Below, in pieces: positions 1 through 7,275 of a stretch of DNA of 16,179 nt; the first letter of the stretch is position 1, and each line of letters begins with the position of its first letter. Below the pieces are notes generated by a model. That model was not told the DNA's origin, ran no database searches, and worked only from the letters and a program-made list of their open reading frames with translations. The stretch spans positions 1-16,179 of the forward strand of contig JAKQSZ010000019.1 in NCBI GenBank assembly GCA_029569475.1, written 5' to 3'. This DNA is from Candidatus Eiseniibacteriota bacterium. Its GTDB lineage: Bacteria > Eisenbacteria > RBG-16-71-46 > CAIMUX01. A program made the position numbers and the translations under genes.

Positions 1-912
1 CGGCCCCCGACGTCCATCAGGTCCAACGCGACGCGCCCCTTGACGGGGACCTCCAGCACGACGGTCACCGGGCTGGTGACGGGGTCGGGCCGAATCTCAA
101 GCACGACCGGCGCCGATTCCAGAGTCCCCACCTGCACGCGAAGAGTCGAGACGATCTCCGCAGCCGACCCGTCCGCCAGCCGCTCCATGCGGTATTCATA
201 CGCGCGGTTTGGCCGCACGGTCGTATCGACGAACTCGTAGGCGCCGTCCTGGGATGACAGAGGTTCGATCGTCAAGAGCTCGCCGCGCCCTGCCTCCTCC
301 AGGTCTTCGCTCTCGAAACGATAGACGTTGAAGCGAACCCCGCGCACGTCCAGAGGTGTGTACCATCGAAGCCGCACATCGTGAAGGCGCACTTCAGCCC
401 ATGCGTCCTGGATCATGATCGGTGCGGTTGGTCATTCCCCTTGATCGCGATATGCACATCATGACCTGTGGCCAGACCGATGAAAGTCCGGCTCGGATCG
501 GGAGGGGGTTGGTCGCACCACCCGCCGCCCCAGACGGCGAGCGTTCCGTCGGACTTCAGCCCCACGCTTTGCTCGTCTCCCGCGGCAATGGCGGTGAAGT
601 GACCGGCAGGAGGGTCGCATTGGCGATGGTCGTTGGCGCCCCAACCTACCACCGACCCGTCGGACTTCAGCGCGAGACTATGCCGGTAGCCGGCTGATAT
701 CGCCACGAACCAGCGTTGGGCGACGGCACATCGCACTGCCCGGAGAAGGTCAGTCCCCAGGCGACCACGGTCCATCCGACTTCAGGCCCAGCGCGTGCGC
801 CGCGCCCCCGGAAACCGCCACGAAATCGGCGTTCGGCTTGGGGATGTCCAGTTCGCCTTCTCCGTTGTAGCCCCACCGCATGCGCCGCGCCAGGCGGGGC
901 CGAGCACCCGAT
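1..912 (-). pseudogene. Decayed RCC1-repeat protein with FlgD/Ig-like C-terminal region (partial, several frameshifts)
   Basis: Read on the minus strand, three different frames in turn encode pieces of one RCC1 (beta-propeller) repeat protein. The first (about 868-772) has WGYNGEGELDIPKPNADFVA and HALGLKSDG. The second (about 772-709) has VVAWGLTFSGQCDVPSPNAG. The third (about 709-413) has FVAISAGYRHSLALKSDG, GWGANDHRQCDPPAGHF and SVGLKSDGTLAVWGGG. A fourth frame, open from 416 to the window edge, carries a fibronectin/Ig-like segment and ends in a FlgD-type sorting region (LEIRPDPVTSPVTV, then GRVALDLMDVGGR). Each of the three frame changes is what a single missing base would give, near 771, near 709 and at 413-416, where TGA overlaps ATG. 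An upstream scrap (GAAHAVGL near 890-870) suggests more repeats were lost. Intact relatives are secreted surface proteins; this copy has no visible signal peptide or start. Sequencing error could explain some shifts, but the neighbouring genes are intact. The upstream limit is approximate. Confidence 0.7.
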
Positions 913-988
913 CCCTGCGTCGGCGAGACAGCCCGTCCCATACAGAGGTCCTCAAGGACCGGCAGAGTCCGATGAAAGGCCTACGGAC

Positions 989-1017
989 TGGTCTCGTTAT
1001 CAACGACCTGCTATGAT
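989..1017 (+). promoter_or_regulatory. Candidate sigma-70-type promoter for the PEP-CTERM gene
   Basis: TATGAT at 1012-1017 matches the -10 consensus at 5 of 6 positions. It lies 17 bp from a weak -35 match (TGGTCT, 989-994). It would give a leader of roughly 120 nt before the ATG at 1145. The call rests mainly on the -10 element, since the -35 is poor. Confidence 0.3.
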
Positions 1018-1144
1018 CATGTCGCCGAACGGAACCCGGACGGTACAGCAAGTGATGGATCGCGAAGCTGATCCGCCGCGCCGAGGATGCAGGTCCAATA
1101 CCGATCGCCGGCATCATCAACCAACCACCGGAAGGATGACATCG

Positions 1145-1831
1145 ATGCATCGACATCACCCCGTGCGCTTGCGGCGCCTGACCCCGCTCCGGGTCCTCGC
1201 CGCCAGCGTGACCTTTCTGAGTTGCCTCGCTTCCAGCGGTCCGGCCAGATCCGTGCTGATTCTCGACCAGGCTTTCGAGCCCGCGAACCCGGACATCGTC
1301 TACGAGTTCAATCCCCTGAAACGCGCCCAGACGTTCACCGTGGGGGTCACGGGACAGCTCGTCGGCTTCGAAGTGTTGATCGATCCGCGCGGCGCGAGCG
1401 GGCTGGAGCCCTTTCGCATCCTCCCCACCGTCGACGGCGTGCCGGTCTACGGGGCCGACCCTCTGGCCTCGGCCCTGATCCGCTACAACGGCGACCTCGA
1501 TTTCTTCGCCGCCGACATCACGGCCTTCGACCTGCAGGTGACCGAGGGGGACGTGCTGGCGCTCGTGGACTGGGGCGACGATCCGGAGACCTCCCCTCAG
1601 GGCCCGGGTTGGGCCGGCCGCACCACCCCGCCGCTCTATCCCGGGGGCGACCTCTACTCCACCACCTTCGACGACCCCGAGGTGTTCGTCTGGCAGAACG
1701 GGACCGATCTCGGATTCCGCACCTGGGTGGACTCGACCGCGCAGCCCATTCCCGAGCCGGGCGGACTCGCTCTGCTGGGGCTCGGCCTCGCCGCCGGGGC
1801 CGTGGCGCTGAAGCGCCGCCGCTTCTGCTAG
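1145..1831 (+). CDS. PEP-CTERM sorting domain-containing secreted protein
   Basis: Predicted 228-residue exported protein. The N-terminus is a basic stretch followed by a hydrophobic core (about residues 15-35, VLAASVTFLSCLASSGPARS), which reads as a signal peptide. The middle is a beta-rich domain (AQTFTVGVTGQLVGFEVLID at 61-80, then FDLQVTEGDVLALVDW) like the beta-sandwich modules common in this class. The C-terminus is a textbook PEP-CTERM tripartite signal: PEP at 203-205, a Gly/Ala/Leu transmembrane helix (206-222) and a KRRR cluster (223-226). In this family exosortase recognises and processes that signal during surface or exopolysaccharide-linked export; no exosortase is in the window. 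I chose the ATG at 1145 because GGAAGG (1130-1135) lies 9 nt upstream; the in-frame ATG at 1136 abuts that site. The binding partner or ligand is unknown. The gene converges on the minor-pilin operon with 5 bp between stop codons. Confidence 0.85.
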   Translation: MHRHHPVRLRRLTPLRVLAASVTFLSCLASSGPARSVLILDQAFEPANPDIVYEFNPLKRAQTFTVGVTGQLVGFEVLIDPRGASGLEPFRILPTVDGVPVYGADPLASALIRYNGDLDFFAADITAFDLQVTEGDVLALVDWGDDPETSPQGPGWAGRTTPPLYPGGDLYSTTFDDPEVFVWQNGTDLGFRTWVDSTAQPIPEPGGLALLGLGLAAGAVALKRRRFC

Positions 1832-1836
1832 GTCAA

Positions 1837-2370
1837 TCAGTTGCGCGCGGCAACCGCGCTCTCGATCGGGATCAGGTTGCCGCGCTCGTCATCGAGCTGG
1901 AAGCGAAAGTCCACGATGCGCGGATAGTGCGGATCCACGTGGAAGACGACCTCCCGCACGGGCATGGCGGAGACGCGCGTTCCCGTGCTGTCGACGATGG
2001 TCTGGAGCTGCTCGCTCCACTCCAGGCGGGCCTGGACATCACCGTCCACCCCCAGGATCGCGAGCCCGTTGCCGGAATCGGCAGGCGCTTCACGGTCAGG
2101 GAGCTGGTAGGCCCGCACGGACGCCCCCTCGCGAACCGCGCGGCTGATGGCGGTGGCCAGGAGCGTCGCCTCGTTCTGGCCCAGGACCTTCTTGGCGCCC
2201 GCCTGCAATCCGCGCATGCTGGAGAGGTAGATGCCGCCCGCGAAGAGCAGGACGAGCATGCCGAGCAGGACGCCGATCACCATTTCGACCATCGTGAAGC
2301 CGGCGGAAGAAGACCGCCACCTCGCGGGATACCCGGCGACCGGAGACGCCTCAGAACGGATAGCGGCCAT
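1837..2370 (-). CDS. PilW-like type IV minor prepilin
   Basis: Predicted 177-residue prepilin. A 24-residue basic leader ends in Gly, followed by FTMVEMVIGVLLGMLVLLFA. This is the class III (type IV) prepilin signature: G24/F25 cleavage, Glu at mature position 5 and a helix of about 24 hydrophobic residues. The rest is a small pilin-type globular domain with paired beta strands (AILGVDGDVQARLEWSEQ; VREVVFHVDP; RIVDFRFQLDDERGNLIPIE). PilW-class minor pilins are cleaved and N-methylated by PilD and help initiate pilus assembly. The start at 2370 is supported by GGAAGGAG about 7 nt upstream, and the gene overlaps the end of the upstream PilX-like gene by 20 bp, so the two are probably co-translated. 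It is the last gene of the minus-strand operon. The assignment to PilW rather than a generic minor pilin rests on domain order and position. Confidence 0.8.
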   Translation of the reverse strand: MAAIRSEASPVAGYPARWRSSSAGFTMVEMVIGVLLGMLVLLFAGGIYLSSMRGLQAGAKKVLGQNEATLLATAISRAVREGASVRAYQLPDREAPADSGNGLAILGVDGDVQARLEWSEQLQTIVDSTGTRVSAMPVREVVFHVDPHYPRIVDFRFQLDDERGNLIPIESAVAARN

Positions 2371-3790
2371 CCCAGGTCTCCTTCCAAGCGATCTTCTCGT
2401 AGGTCCCGGTCATGGGAAACCCGGGCGGCGTCTGACCGGTCACCCGTGTGTCATAGTGGTAGTCCTTCTCGTACCCTGACACCCGGACTCCACCGTTGCT
2501 CGCCGCGACCGGACCCCGGACCTTCTGGATCACTCCCCCCCAGATGGTGAGCGTGCCGCGCAGGACGCCGTTGCGATAATCGCGGGCCGTCATCGAGGTG
2601 TTCAACGCCATCAGGATGCCGTCGATCTTCAAGTCGTAGGTGGGCAGCGGATCGATGCTGTCATCGTATTCCAGGACGATGTTGCGCTCGGCCACCAGAC
2701 CCAGCATGTCATCACAGCCGGGCAGGGGAGCGCCGGCGGCGTCGGCCCCGGCGTAAAGGAGGTCGTCGACGATGATGATGTCCCCCTGGCTGGAGGCGGT
2801 GAGGGATCCGTCGAGCAGACCCGAGATGGTCAGATCTCCCTCGCAGTAGATGACCTTGTTGTCCAGGGAGGCGATTTCAATCGAGGTTCCTTCCTCCCAG
2901 TCCTGTCCTGTCTCCTTGTAGCGGAGCCAGCCTGGGCTCACGATGCTGTCAGGATTGGTCCCGACGCGCCCGAGGTGCACGGTCGCCGCCGCCGGGAGGT
3001 AGAGGCCGCCGTTGAGCGACTCGTCCCTGAGGTCGCGGACGGTCTCGGGAAAGGGGATCGCGGGGACATTCAACTCGTAGCCTTCGGCAAAGACCGGGTC
3101 GTTTCCGTGCACCGGCCACTCCTCCGGTCCCACCACGGGGTAGACCTGGTAGGCCAGCATGTGATCGGAAGACGACGTGACCCTTCCCAGAAAGGTCGGC
3201 GTGCCCCGGATGTTGAACGTTCCATTGGTGTGGACCCGGCCTTCGAGCACGTCGCCGGAGCCGAACCAGATCGGGCCGCCCGCGTCGGTGCGTTCCTCAT
3301 CGGTGAAGTAGGCGAACTGCGCGAAGCAGGTCAGGCGCACCTGCTGGCGAACCCGGCGTTCCTGGCCCCCGGAGCGCCCCACACTTTCGAGCATGAATGA
3401 CTTCTCGGGCAAGTAGACAGAGGCGGTGTCGACCACCACGTTGACGGTATAGCTGCCTCCGTCCGGACCCGCCTCTTCCTCGAACACCAGCACGTCTTCG
3501 GCGGGAGGAGGATCCTGCTGCGCGATCCAACGGAAGGCCCGTTCTTTCCCTCCCTCCGCCAACCAGAAGGCGCGTTGCGAGTCGACCAGACGCTGGCTGC
3601 TCCGGACTTCCACGCCGGCGAGATCGAGCAGCCCCGCGCCCAGGATCGCCATCGCGAAGACAAGGATCGTGACCGACGCCAGGGTCTGCCCGTCTTCTCC
3701 GCGTCCTCGCTCCCGCGCCCGCCCGAAACAGGCCGGAGCGCACCCTTGCCGGCCGGATCCCTGTGTGGTTCGTCTTTCAAGGCGGTTCAT
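2351..3790 (-). CDS. PilX/DUF4900-like pilus assembly protein
   Basis: Predicted 479-residue protein, much longer than classical PilX (about 200 residues). A basic N-terminus is followed by one membrane helix (about 37-58, LASVTILVFAMAILGAGLLD) and then the PilX_N hallmark AFWLAEGGKERA (74-85). There is no Glu at mature position 5 after the GQ, as is usual for PilX-type proteins. The large C-terminal part is beta-rich and resembles DUF4900 proteins: HTNGTFNIRGTPTFLGRV, then VIYCEGDLTISGLLDG, GDIIIVDDLLYAG and VAERNIVLEYDD, a pattern suggesting a repetitive beta structure exposed outside the membrane. The ATG at 3790 has GGAG about 8 nt upstream. It is the middle gene between the PilV-like and PilW-like pilins, so a role in the minor-pilin tip or priming complex is likely. 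The exact function of the DUF4900 region is not known. Confidence 0.78.
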   Translation of the reverse strand: MNRLERRTTQGSGRQGCAPACFGRARERGRGEDGQTLASVTILVFAMAILGAGLLDLAGVEVRSSQRLVDSQRAFWLAEGGKERAFRWIAQQDPPPAEDVLVFEEEAGPDGGSYTVNVVVDTASVYLPEKSFMLESVGRSGGQERRVRQQVRLTCFAQFAYFTDEERTDAGGPIWFGSGDVLEGRVHTNGTFNIRGTPTFLGRVTSSSDHMLAYQVYPVVGPEEWPVHGNDPVFAEGYELNVPAIPFPETVRDLRDESLNGGLYLPAAATVHLGRVGTNPDSIVSPGWLRYKETGQDWEEGTSIEIASLDNKVIYCEGDLTISGLLDGSLTASSQGDIIIVDDLLYAGADAAGAPLPGCDDMLGLVAERNIVLEYDDSIDPLPTYDLKIDGILMALNTSMTARDYRNGVLRGTLTIWGGVIQKVRGPVAASNGGVRVSGYEKDYHYDTRVTGQTPPGFPMTGTYEKIAWKETWDGRYPF

Positions 3791-3817
3791 GCTTCTTCTC
3801 CACCGCCGCGCGGCGCG

Positions 3818-4219
3818 TCAGTTCCGATAGACCATGGACGCCAGCCGAACCTGGCGCGTTGCTTCCCGTCCGGCGGGCCAGCTCACCGTCGCGGTGATCG
3901 TCTTGATGTCGGCCTCAGGTTCGTCGTCCAGGACTTCCACCTCGATGGCGTAGGGGACCGAAGCGACCCGGCGATCGTCCTCCCATCCGCTGGCGCCGCC
4001 GAACCCTTGAGCGAGCGTCCGCTCCAGCGCGTCCTGGGCCAGCAAGGCCGCGACCCTCTTGCGTTCTTCCTGGTCGAACCAGGTGCGCCCCTTGGCAAAG
4101 AACTCCACCATGCCGACCGAGACCAGGCCCAGTATAAGGGTGGCGATCATGACCTCGAGCAGTCCGACGCCCGCGGCCCTGCTACGACGGGTGTTGCGGT
4201 AACGCCGGCTTGTGGTCAT
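3818..4219 (-). CDS. PilV-like type IV minor prepilin
   Basis: Predicted 133-residue prepilin and first gene of the minus-strand operon. A 17-residue basic leader (MTTSRRYRNTRRSRAAG) precedes VGLLEVMIATLILGLVSVGM. The predicted PilD cleavage is G17/V18, with Glu at mature position 5 (residue 22) inside the conserved GLLEVMIA motif of the PilV family. A short globular domain follows (ERTLAQGF, then YAIEVEVLDDE, IKTITATVSWP, RQVRLASMVYRN), like other small PilV proteins. The frame stays open to 4456, but the start at 4219 fits the leader length and has GGAGG about 5 nt upstream. Like PilW it should be processed by a prepilin peptidase encoded elsewhere and act as a low-abundance pilus component or initiator. 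The downstream PilX-like gene begins 27 bp after its stop codon. Confidence 0.82.
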   Translation of the reverse strand: MTTSRRYRNTRRSRAAGVGLLEVMIATLILGLVSVGMVEFFAKGRTWFDQEERKRVAALLAQDALERTLAQGFGGASGWEDDRRVASVPYAIEVEVLDDEPEADIKTITATVSWPAGREATRQVRLASMVYRN

Positions 4220-4438
4220 CTCGTCCTCCGCTTGCACACCAACGGCCCTCAAGTGCTTTCGACCTGTCGCGTCGGCTCGGCCAGGAGCCCTCTTGCGCAG
4301 AATGATTGTTGCTCGAAGGGTGGTCGGACACTCCCGCGCCACCGCGAGGAACGCCGGTATGGCGCGGCGGAATGGTACGCAATCTTTGCCATCGACGAAG
4401 CGGACGGCACGGCCGGGTTCCACCTGTGCGGGGAAGCC

Positions 4439-4453
4439 GCTTCCATCCTGCCA
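4439..4453 (-). promoter_or_regulatory. Weak sigma-54-like element upstream of the minor-pilin operon
   Basis: On the minus strand this reads TGGCAGGATGGAAGC: a good -24 half (TGGCA) and an exact GG-N10-GC spacing, but a poor -12 half (AAGC where TTGC is expected). It lies about 220 nt before the first minor-pilin start. Pilin genes are often RpoN-dependent, which is why I record it, but such matches arise by chance in GC-rich DNA. Confidence 0.2.
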
Positions 4454-4918
4454 CATCGCCTGCGCTCTGTGAAATACAAGATCCGGACCGGTCCCCGCCC
4501 GCGATGAGGCGACCTGAGTTGCCGGGGAGGCGAGCGTCGGCTCGAGCCGCTCACCGTTCGTCCCGGAGCTTTGGTCGTCTGGGGGATCATGGCGCGACGG
4601 AGTGACGACCGTTCGTGCCGTGACCTCGGTCCATTTCGGGCATGATGTCGTGACTGAGTCACCCTCGGCCGAGCCCCCGGACCGAACGACGTGGTTTCGA
4701 CATCAAATCGCGGTTCACCACGCCGTGCCCGGCCCGGCGCGACGGCGTCCCCGTCGTTCCACCGACATCCGGTCGTCGATACTTCGGCGGCTTCGGGGCG
4801 CCGGGGCTTGGAGGGTCGCTCGCCACACATGACCGGATCTACAGTCGCGACGCAGGCATGGCTGTGAGCCCACCCAAAGCCAGGACTGGCCATTCATTTG
4901 CCGATCCGCCAAGTCATG

Positions 4919-4932
4919 CCGTCGATCGACGG
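4919..4932. promoter_or_regulatory. 14-bp perfect palindrome, possible operator
   Basis: CCGTCGATCGACGG is a perfect palindrome upstream of the candidate pilB promoter. A dimeric regulator site is possible. About one such palindrome is expected by chance in a window this size, so its position at the edge of the AT-rich island is the main support. Confidence 0.25.
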
Positions 4933-4943
4933 TGTAACGGAAT

Positions 4944-4988
4944 GGAAATTGGCCTGTTTCCTGAGATGTGGAAAATGACCTGTCACTT
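4944..4988 (+). repeat. Two-copy direct repeat, 26-bp period
   Basis: The 19-bp segments at 4944-4962 (GGAAATTGGCCTGTTTCCT) and 4970-4988 (GGAAAATGACCTGTCACTT) agree at 14 of 19 positions and start 26 bp apart. They could be tandem regulator-binding sites. They could also be a relic of an IS21-like terminus, which often carries such internal repeats. No transposase remnant is visible nearby. Confidence 0.4.
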
Positions 4989-5002
4989 AATCGTTGCACT
5001 TG

Positions 5003-5040
5003 AACAAGCTTCTTGTTGTCGTGGGGGTGTTGTTTATACA
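5003..5040 (+). promoter_or_regulatory. Candidate promoter of the pil operon with overlapping inverted repeat
   Basis: TTGTTG (5013-5018) and TATACA (5035-5040) are separated by 16 bp and lie in the most AT-rich part of the window. A perfect inverted repeat AACAAG/CTTGTT with a 3-nt spacer (5003-5017) covers the -35 hexamer, so a bound regulator there could repress. Transcription from here would give a leader of about 350 nt before pilB. Confidence 0.35.
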
Positions 5041-5401
5041 CTCCAGCCTGGTCGCTGGCGCTGATCGCGAAAGAGCGGACGATCGGAGCCTCGCCGCGCA
5101 CAACCGGTCCCGGTTTCTGCGGAGTGCCGCGGTTCTATATGTGGGGATGACCCTGCGAGCAGGAGCTCGCCATGGCCCCAGAACCCGGCAGGCCCATCCG
5201 CTCCCCGGCTGCCGCCATCCGGCCCACGCACCAGCTCGCGACTCAGGAGTCGCGGCCAACGCCATCGCCCCGCCTCAAGCGAGGCCGCAACGAAGCGACG
5301 ACGCCCCACCGGCGGCAGCCAACCGCTCGCCGGTCGCAGAAACTTCGAACCCAGGTCCGTCTGAAGTGCGCCCGATCGCGCGTCCCAAGGAGAACTCCGC
5401 G

Positions 5402-7126
5402 ATGATCCGACCCGGTAGCGCCACGCTCGGCGAGTTGCTGATCAACTCGCGACGTATCTCGCCGGGCCAGCTCGAAGAAGCACTGGCGGAACAGGCCTCA
5501 ACCCGGCAGCGGCTGGGGGAGATCCTCTGCCGGCTGGGCTTCTGCACGCCGGACGACCTCATGGACGGCCTGGCTTCCCAGTTCGATCTCCCACGCTTCG
5601 ACCCGGCCGCCCACGCCGTCGAGCCCTCCGCGCTCGAACAGATCCCGGCCGAGTTTGCCCGCCGCCACCTCGTGCTGCCGGTGCGGATCGACCAGGAGAC
5701 CTTGCACGTGGCCGTGACCGATCCGCTCGACGTCGAGGTGCTCGACCCGGTCAGGCGTTTTGCCGAACGGGCCGGACGCCGGCTCGGCCTGCTCCTGGCC
5801 ACCACGGAGGCTCTCCAGGGGGTGGTCGAAAGGCACTATGGGCGCGCCGAGGGGGACCGTGACGTCCACCGGTTGATCACGAGCATCGTCGACGAGATGA
5901 GCGAGACGTCCTCTGACGAAGAGGAGTTCGATCCGCTCGAAACCGAACGCCGCGCGCGCGACGCCGGCATCGTCCGCCTGGTCGACCAGATCATCGGCCA
6001 GGCCGTACGGGAACGGGCGACGGACATCCACATCGAGCCACTGGAGCGTGGCCTGGTCATTCGCTACCGCATCGATGGGCTGCTGCAGGACTCGCTTCAC
6101 CCGCCCCGCGCCGTCTACCTGGGACTGGTGAGCCGGCTCAAGATCCTCTCCAATCTCGACATCGCGGAAAGGCGCGCGCCCCAGGACGGCCGTTTTACGC
6201 ATCGGACCGATGACCGGGTCGTGGACATCCGGGTTTCGGCCCTGCCGACGATCCACGGCGAGAAACTGGTGCTGCGCCTGCTCGACAAGTCCGGGTTCAG
6301 CTACTCGCTGCGGACGCTGGGCTTCTCCGAAACCGACTACGCGCATTTCCAGCGGGCCATCCACCGCCCGCACGGCATGGTCCTGCTCTCCGGCCCCACC
6401 GGATCCGGCAAGACCACCACCTTGTACGCGGCCTTGCTCGAGTTGCGCAACGAGGCGATCAACGTGCTCACCGTGGAAGACCCGGTGGAGTACCAGATCT
6501 CCCGCATCAACCAGGTCCAGGTCAATGAGCGCAAGCGCCTCACCTTCGCCAGCGCGCTCCGATCGTTCCTCCGGCAGGATCCGGACGTGATCATGGTTGG
6601 GGAGATCAGGGACCGGGACACCGCGGAGATCGCTGTCCGCGCGGCGCTGACCGGACACCTGGTCTTCAGCACGATCCACGCCAACGATGCTCCCTCTACG
6701 GCCACCCGTCTGCTGTCCATGGGCGTGGAGCCCTTCGCCGCGGCCAGCGCCCTGACCCTGGTGGCCGCCCAGCGCCTGGTGCGGCGCAACTGCCCTCACT
6801 GCCTGGTGGACTACGAGCCGGGCGAGGAGATGCTGATCGCGCTGGGCGATTCCGAGGAACTCCGGCGCGCCGGACGTCTGGCGCGCGGCGCCGGCTGCGC
6901 CGCGTGCGGAAACCGGGGCTACTCGGGTCGCATCGCCATCGTGGAGGTGATGCCCGTCACGCCGCGTCTGCGCGAGTTGGCCGCCGCGAGCCGCCCGGCG
7001 GATGAGATCCGTCAGGCCGCTCTGGCCGAAGGGATGAAGACCCTGCGTCGGAGCGGGTTGGAGAAGGCCCTGGCGGGTCTGACCACCCTCGAGGAGGTCG
7101 TGCGTGTCTGCGCCAGCGATGAATAG
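5402..7126 (+). CDS. pilB: Type IV pilus extension ATPase PilB (GspE family) with N-terminal MshEN domain
   Basis: Predicted 574-residue cytoplasmic hexameric ATPase that powers pilus polymerisation. Residues 8-60 form an MshEN domain: two 24-residue motifs separated by 5 residues. The second (37-60) matches the RLGxxL...LxxxLxxQ consensus fully; the first (8-31) differs only in Thr for Arg at position 1. This family binds cyclic di-GMP. The ATPase core has Walker A GPTGSGKTT (331-339), an Asp box (VEDPVEYQ), Walker B (DPDVIMVGEIRD) and an intact His box (GHLVFSTIH). A zinc site typical of PilB/GspE is present as two CxxC pairs at Cys464/467 and Cys499/502. The frame is open much further upstream, but the ATG at 5402 has AAGGAG (5387-5392) 9 nt away and gives the family's usual start. 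It is the first gene of the main pil cluster. Confidence 0.95.
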   Translation: MIRPGSATLGELLINSRRISPGQLEEALAEQASTRQRLGEILCRLGFCTPDDLMDGLASQFDLPRFDPAAHAVEPSALEQIPAEFARRHLVLPVRIDQETLHVAVTDPLDVEVLDPVRRFAERAGRRLGLLLATTEALQGVVERHYGRAEGDRDVHRLITSIVDEMSETSSDEEEFDPLETERRARDAGIVRLVDQIIGQAVRERATDIHIEPLERGLVIRYRIDGLLQDSLHPPRAVYLGLVSRLKILSNLDIAERRAPQDGRFTHRTDDRVVDIRVSALPTIHGEKLVLRLLDKSGFSYSLRTLGFSETDYAHFQRAIHRPHGMVLLSGPTGSGKTTTLYAALLELRNEAINVLTVEDPVEYQISRINQVQVNERKRLTFASALRSFLRQDPDVIMVGEIRDRDTAEIAVRAALTGHLVFSTIHANDAPSTATRLLSMGVEPFAAASALTLVAAQRLVRRNCPHCLVDYEPGEEMLIALGDSEELRRAGRLARGAGCAACGNRGYSGRIAIVEVMPVTPRLRELAAASRPADEIRQAALAEGMKTLRRSGLEKALAGLTTLEEVVRVCASDE

Positions 7127-7275
7127 AGGGCCGTGCGCGCGCGGTCCGCTCACCGAATCGCCGAAGCCCGTCTCGAGCCCACGGCCGGGGTCAAAGGACG
7201 CTCGGCCCAACCGAGGTGCGGCCCGCGGGCAGGGACGTCGGCGCCGGCGTGATGATCTGAGTTGGAGCTGACAGA

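Larger units (their letters stand above)
4220..5401. other. Divergent intergenic region between the minor-pilin operon and pilB; no supported gene
   Basis: About 1.2 kb with open frames on both strands but none with a convincing start, family signature or Shine-Dalgarno site. The pilB frame is open back to about 4994 and starts with a hydrophobic stretch, but it has no ribosome site and reads as low-complexity Arg/Pro/Ala sequence, so I treat it as non-coding. The region should hold the promoters of both operons. Structured elements seen are an inverted repeat GTGAC/GTCAC (4650-4662), a 14-bp palindrome (4919-4932), a 26-bp-period direct repeat (4944-4988), an inverted repeat overlapping a promoter candidate (5003-5040) and a 6-bp-stem hairpin with a 4-nt loop (GCGAGC/GCTCGC, 5155-5170). 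The 4935-5045 stretch is noticeably more AT-rich than the rest of the window. Confidence 0.6.

Noticed and set aside
716..1144. Plus-strand extension of the PEP-CTERM frame upstream to 716
   Set aside because: It runs antisense through the RCC1 pseudogene, has no signal peptide or ribosome site, and the start at 1145 has both.
1087..2550. Long plus-strand open frame of 487 codons
   Set aside because: Arg/Pro/Gly-rich shadow of the PEP-CTERM gene and of the antisense pilin genes; no family motif.
4220..4456. N-terminal extension of the PilV-like prepilin to 4456
   Set aside because: It would bury the prepilin leader 79 residues deep; the ATG at 4219 has GGAGG and gives a normal 17-residue leader.
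4981..4998. Sigma-54 site from TGTCAC and TTGCA
   Set aside because: The spacing is 12 nt instead of 10 between the conserved dinucleotides, and the -24 GG is not intact.
4994..5401. 136-residue N-terminal extension of PilB beginning with a hydrophobic, signal-like stretch
   Set aside because: PilB is cytoplasmic, the TTG start at 4994 has no ribosome site, the rest is low-complexity, and the ATG at 5402 fits the MshEN start.
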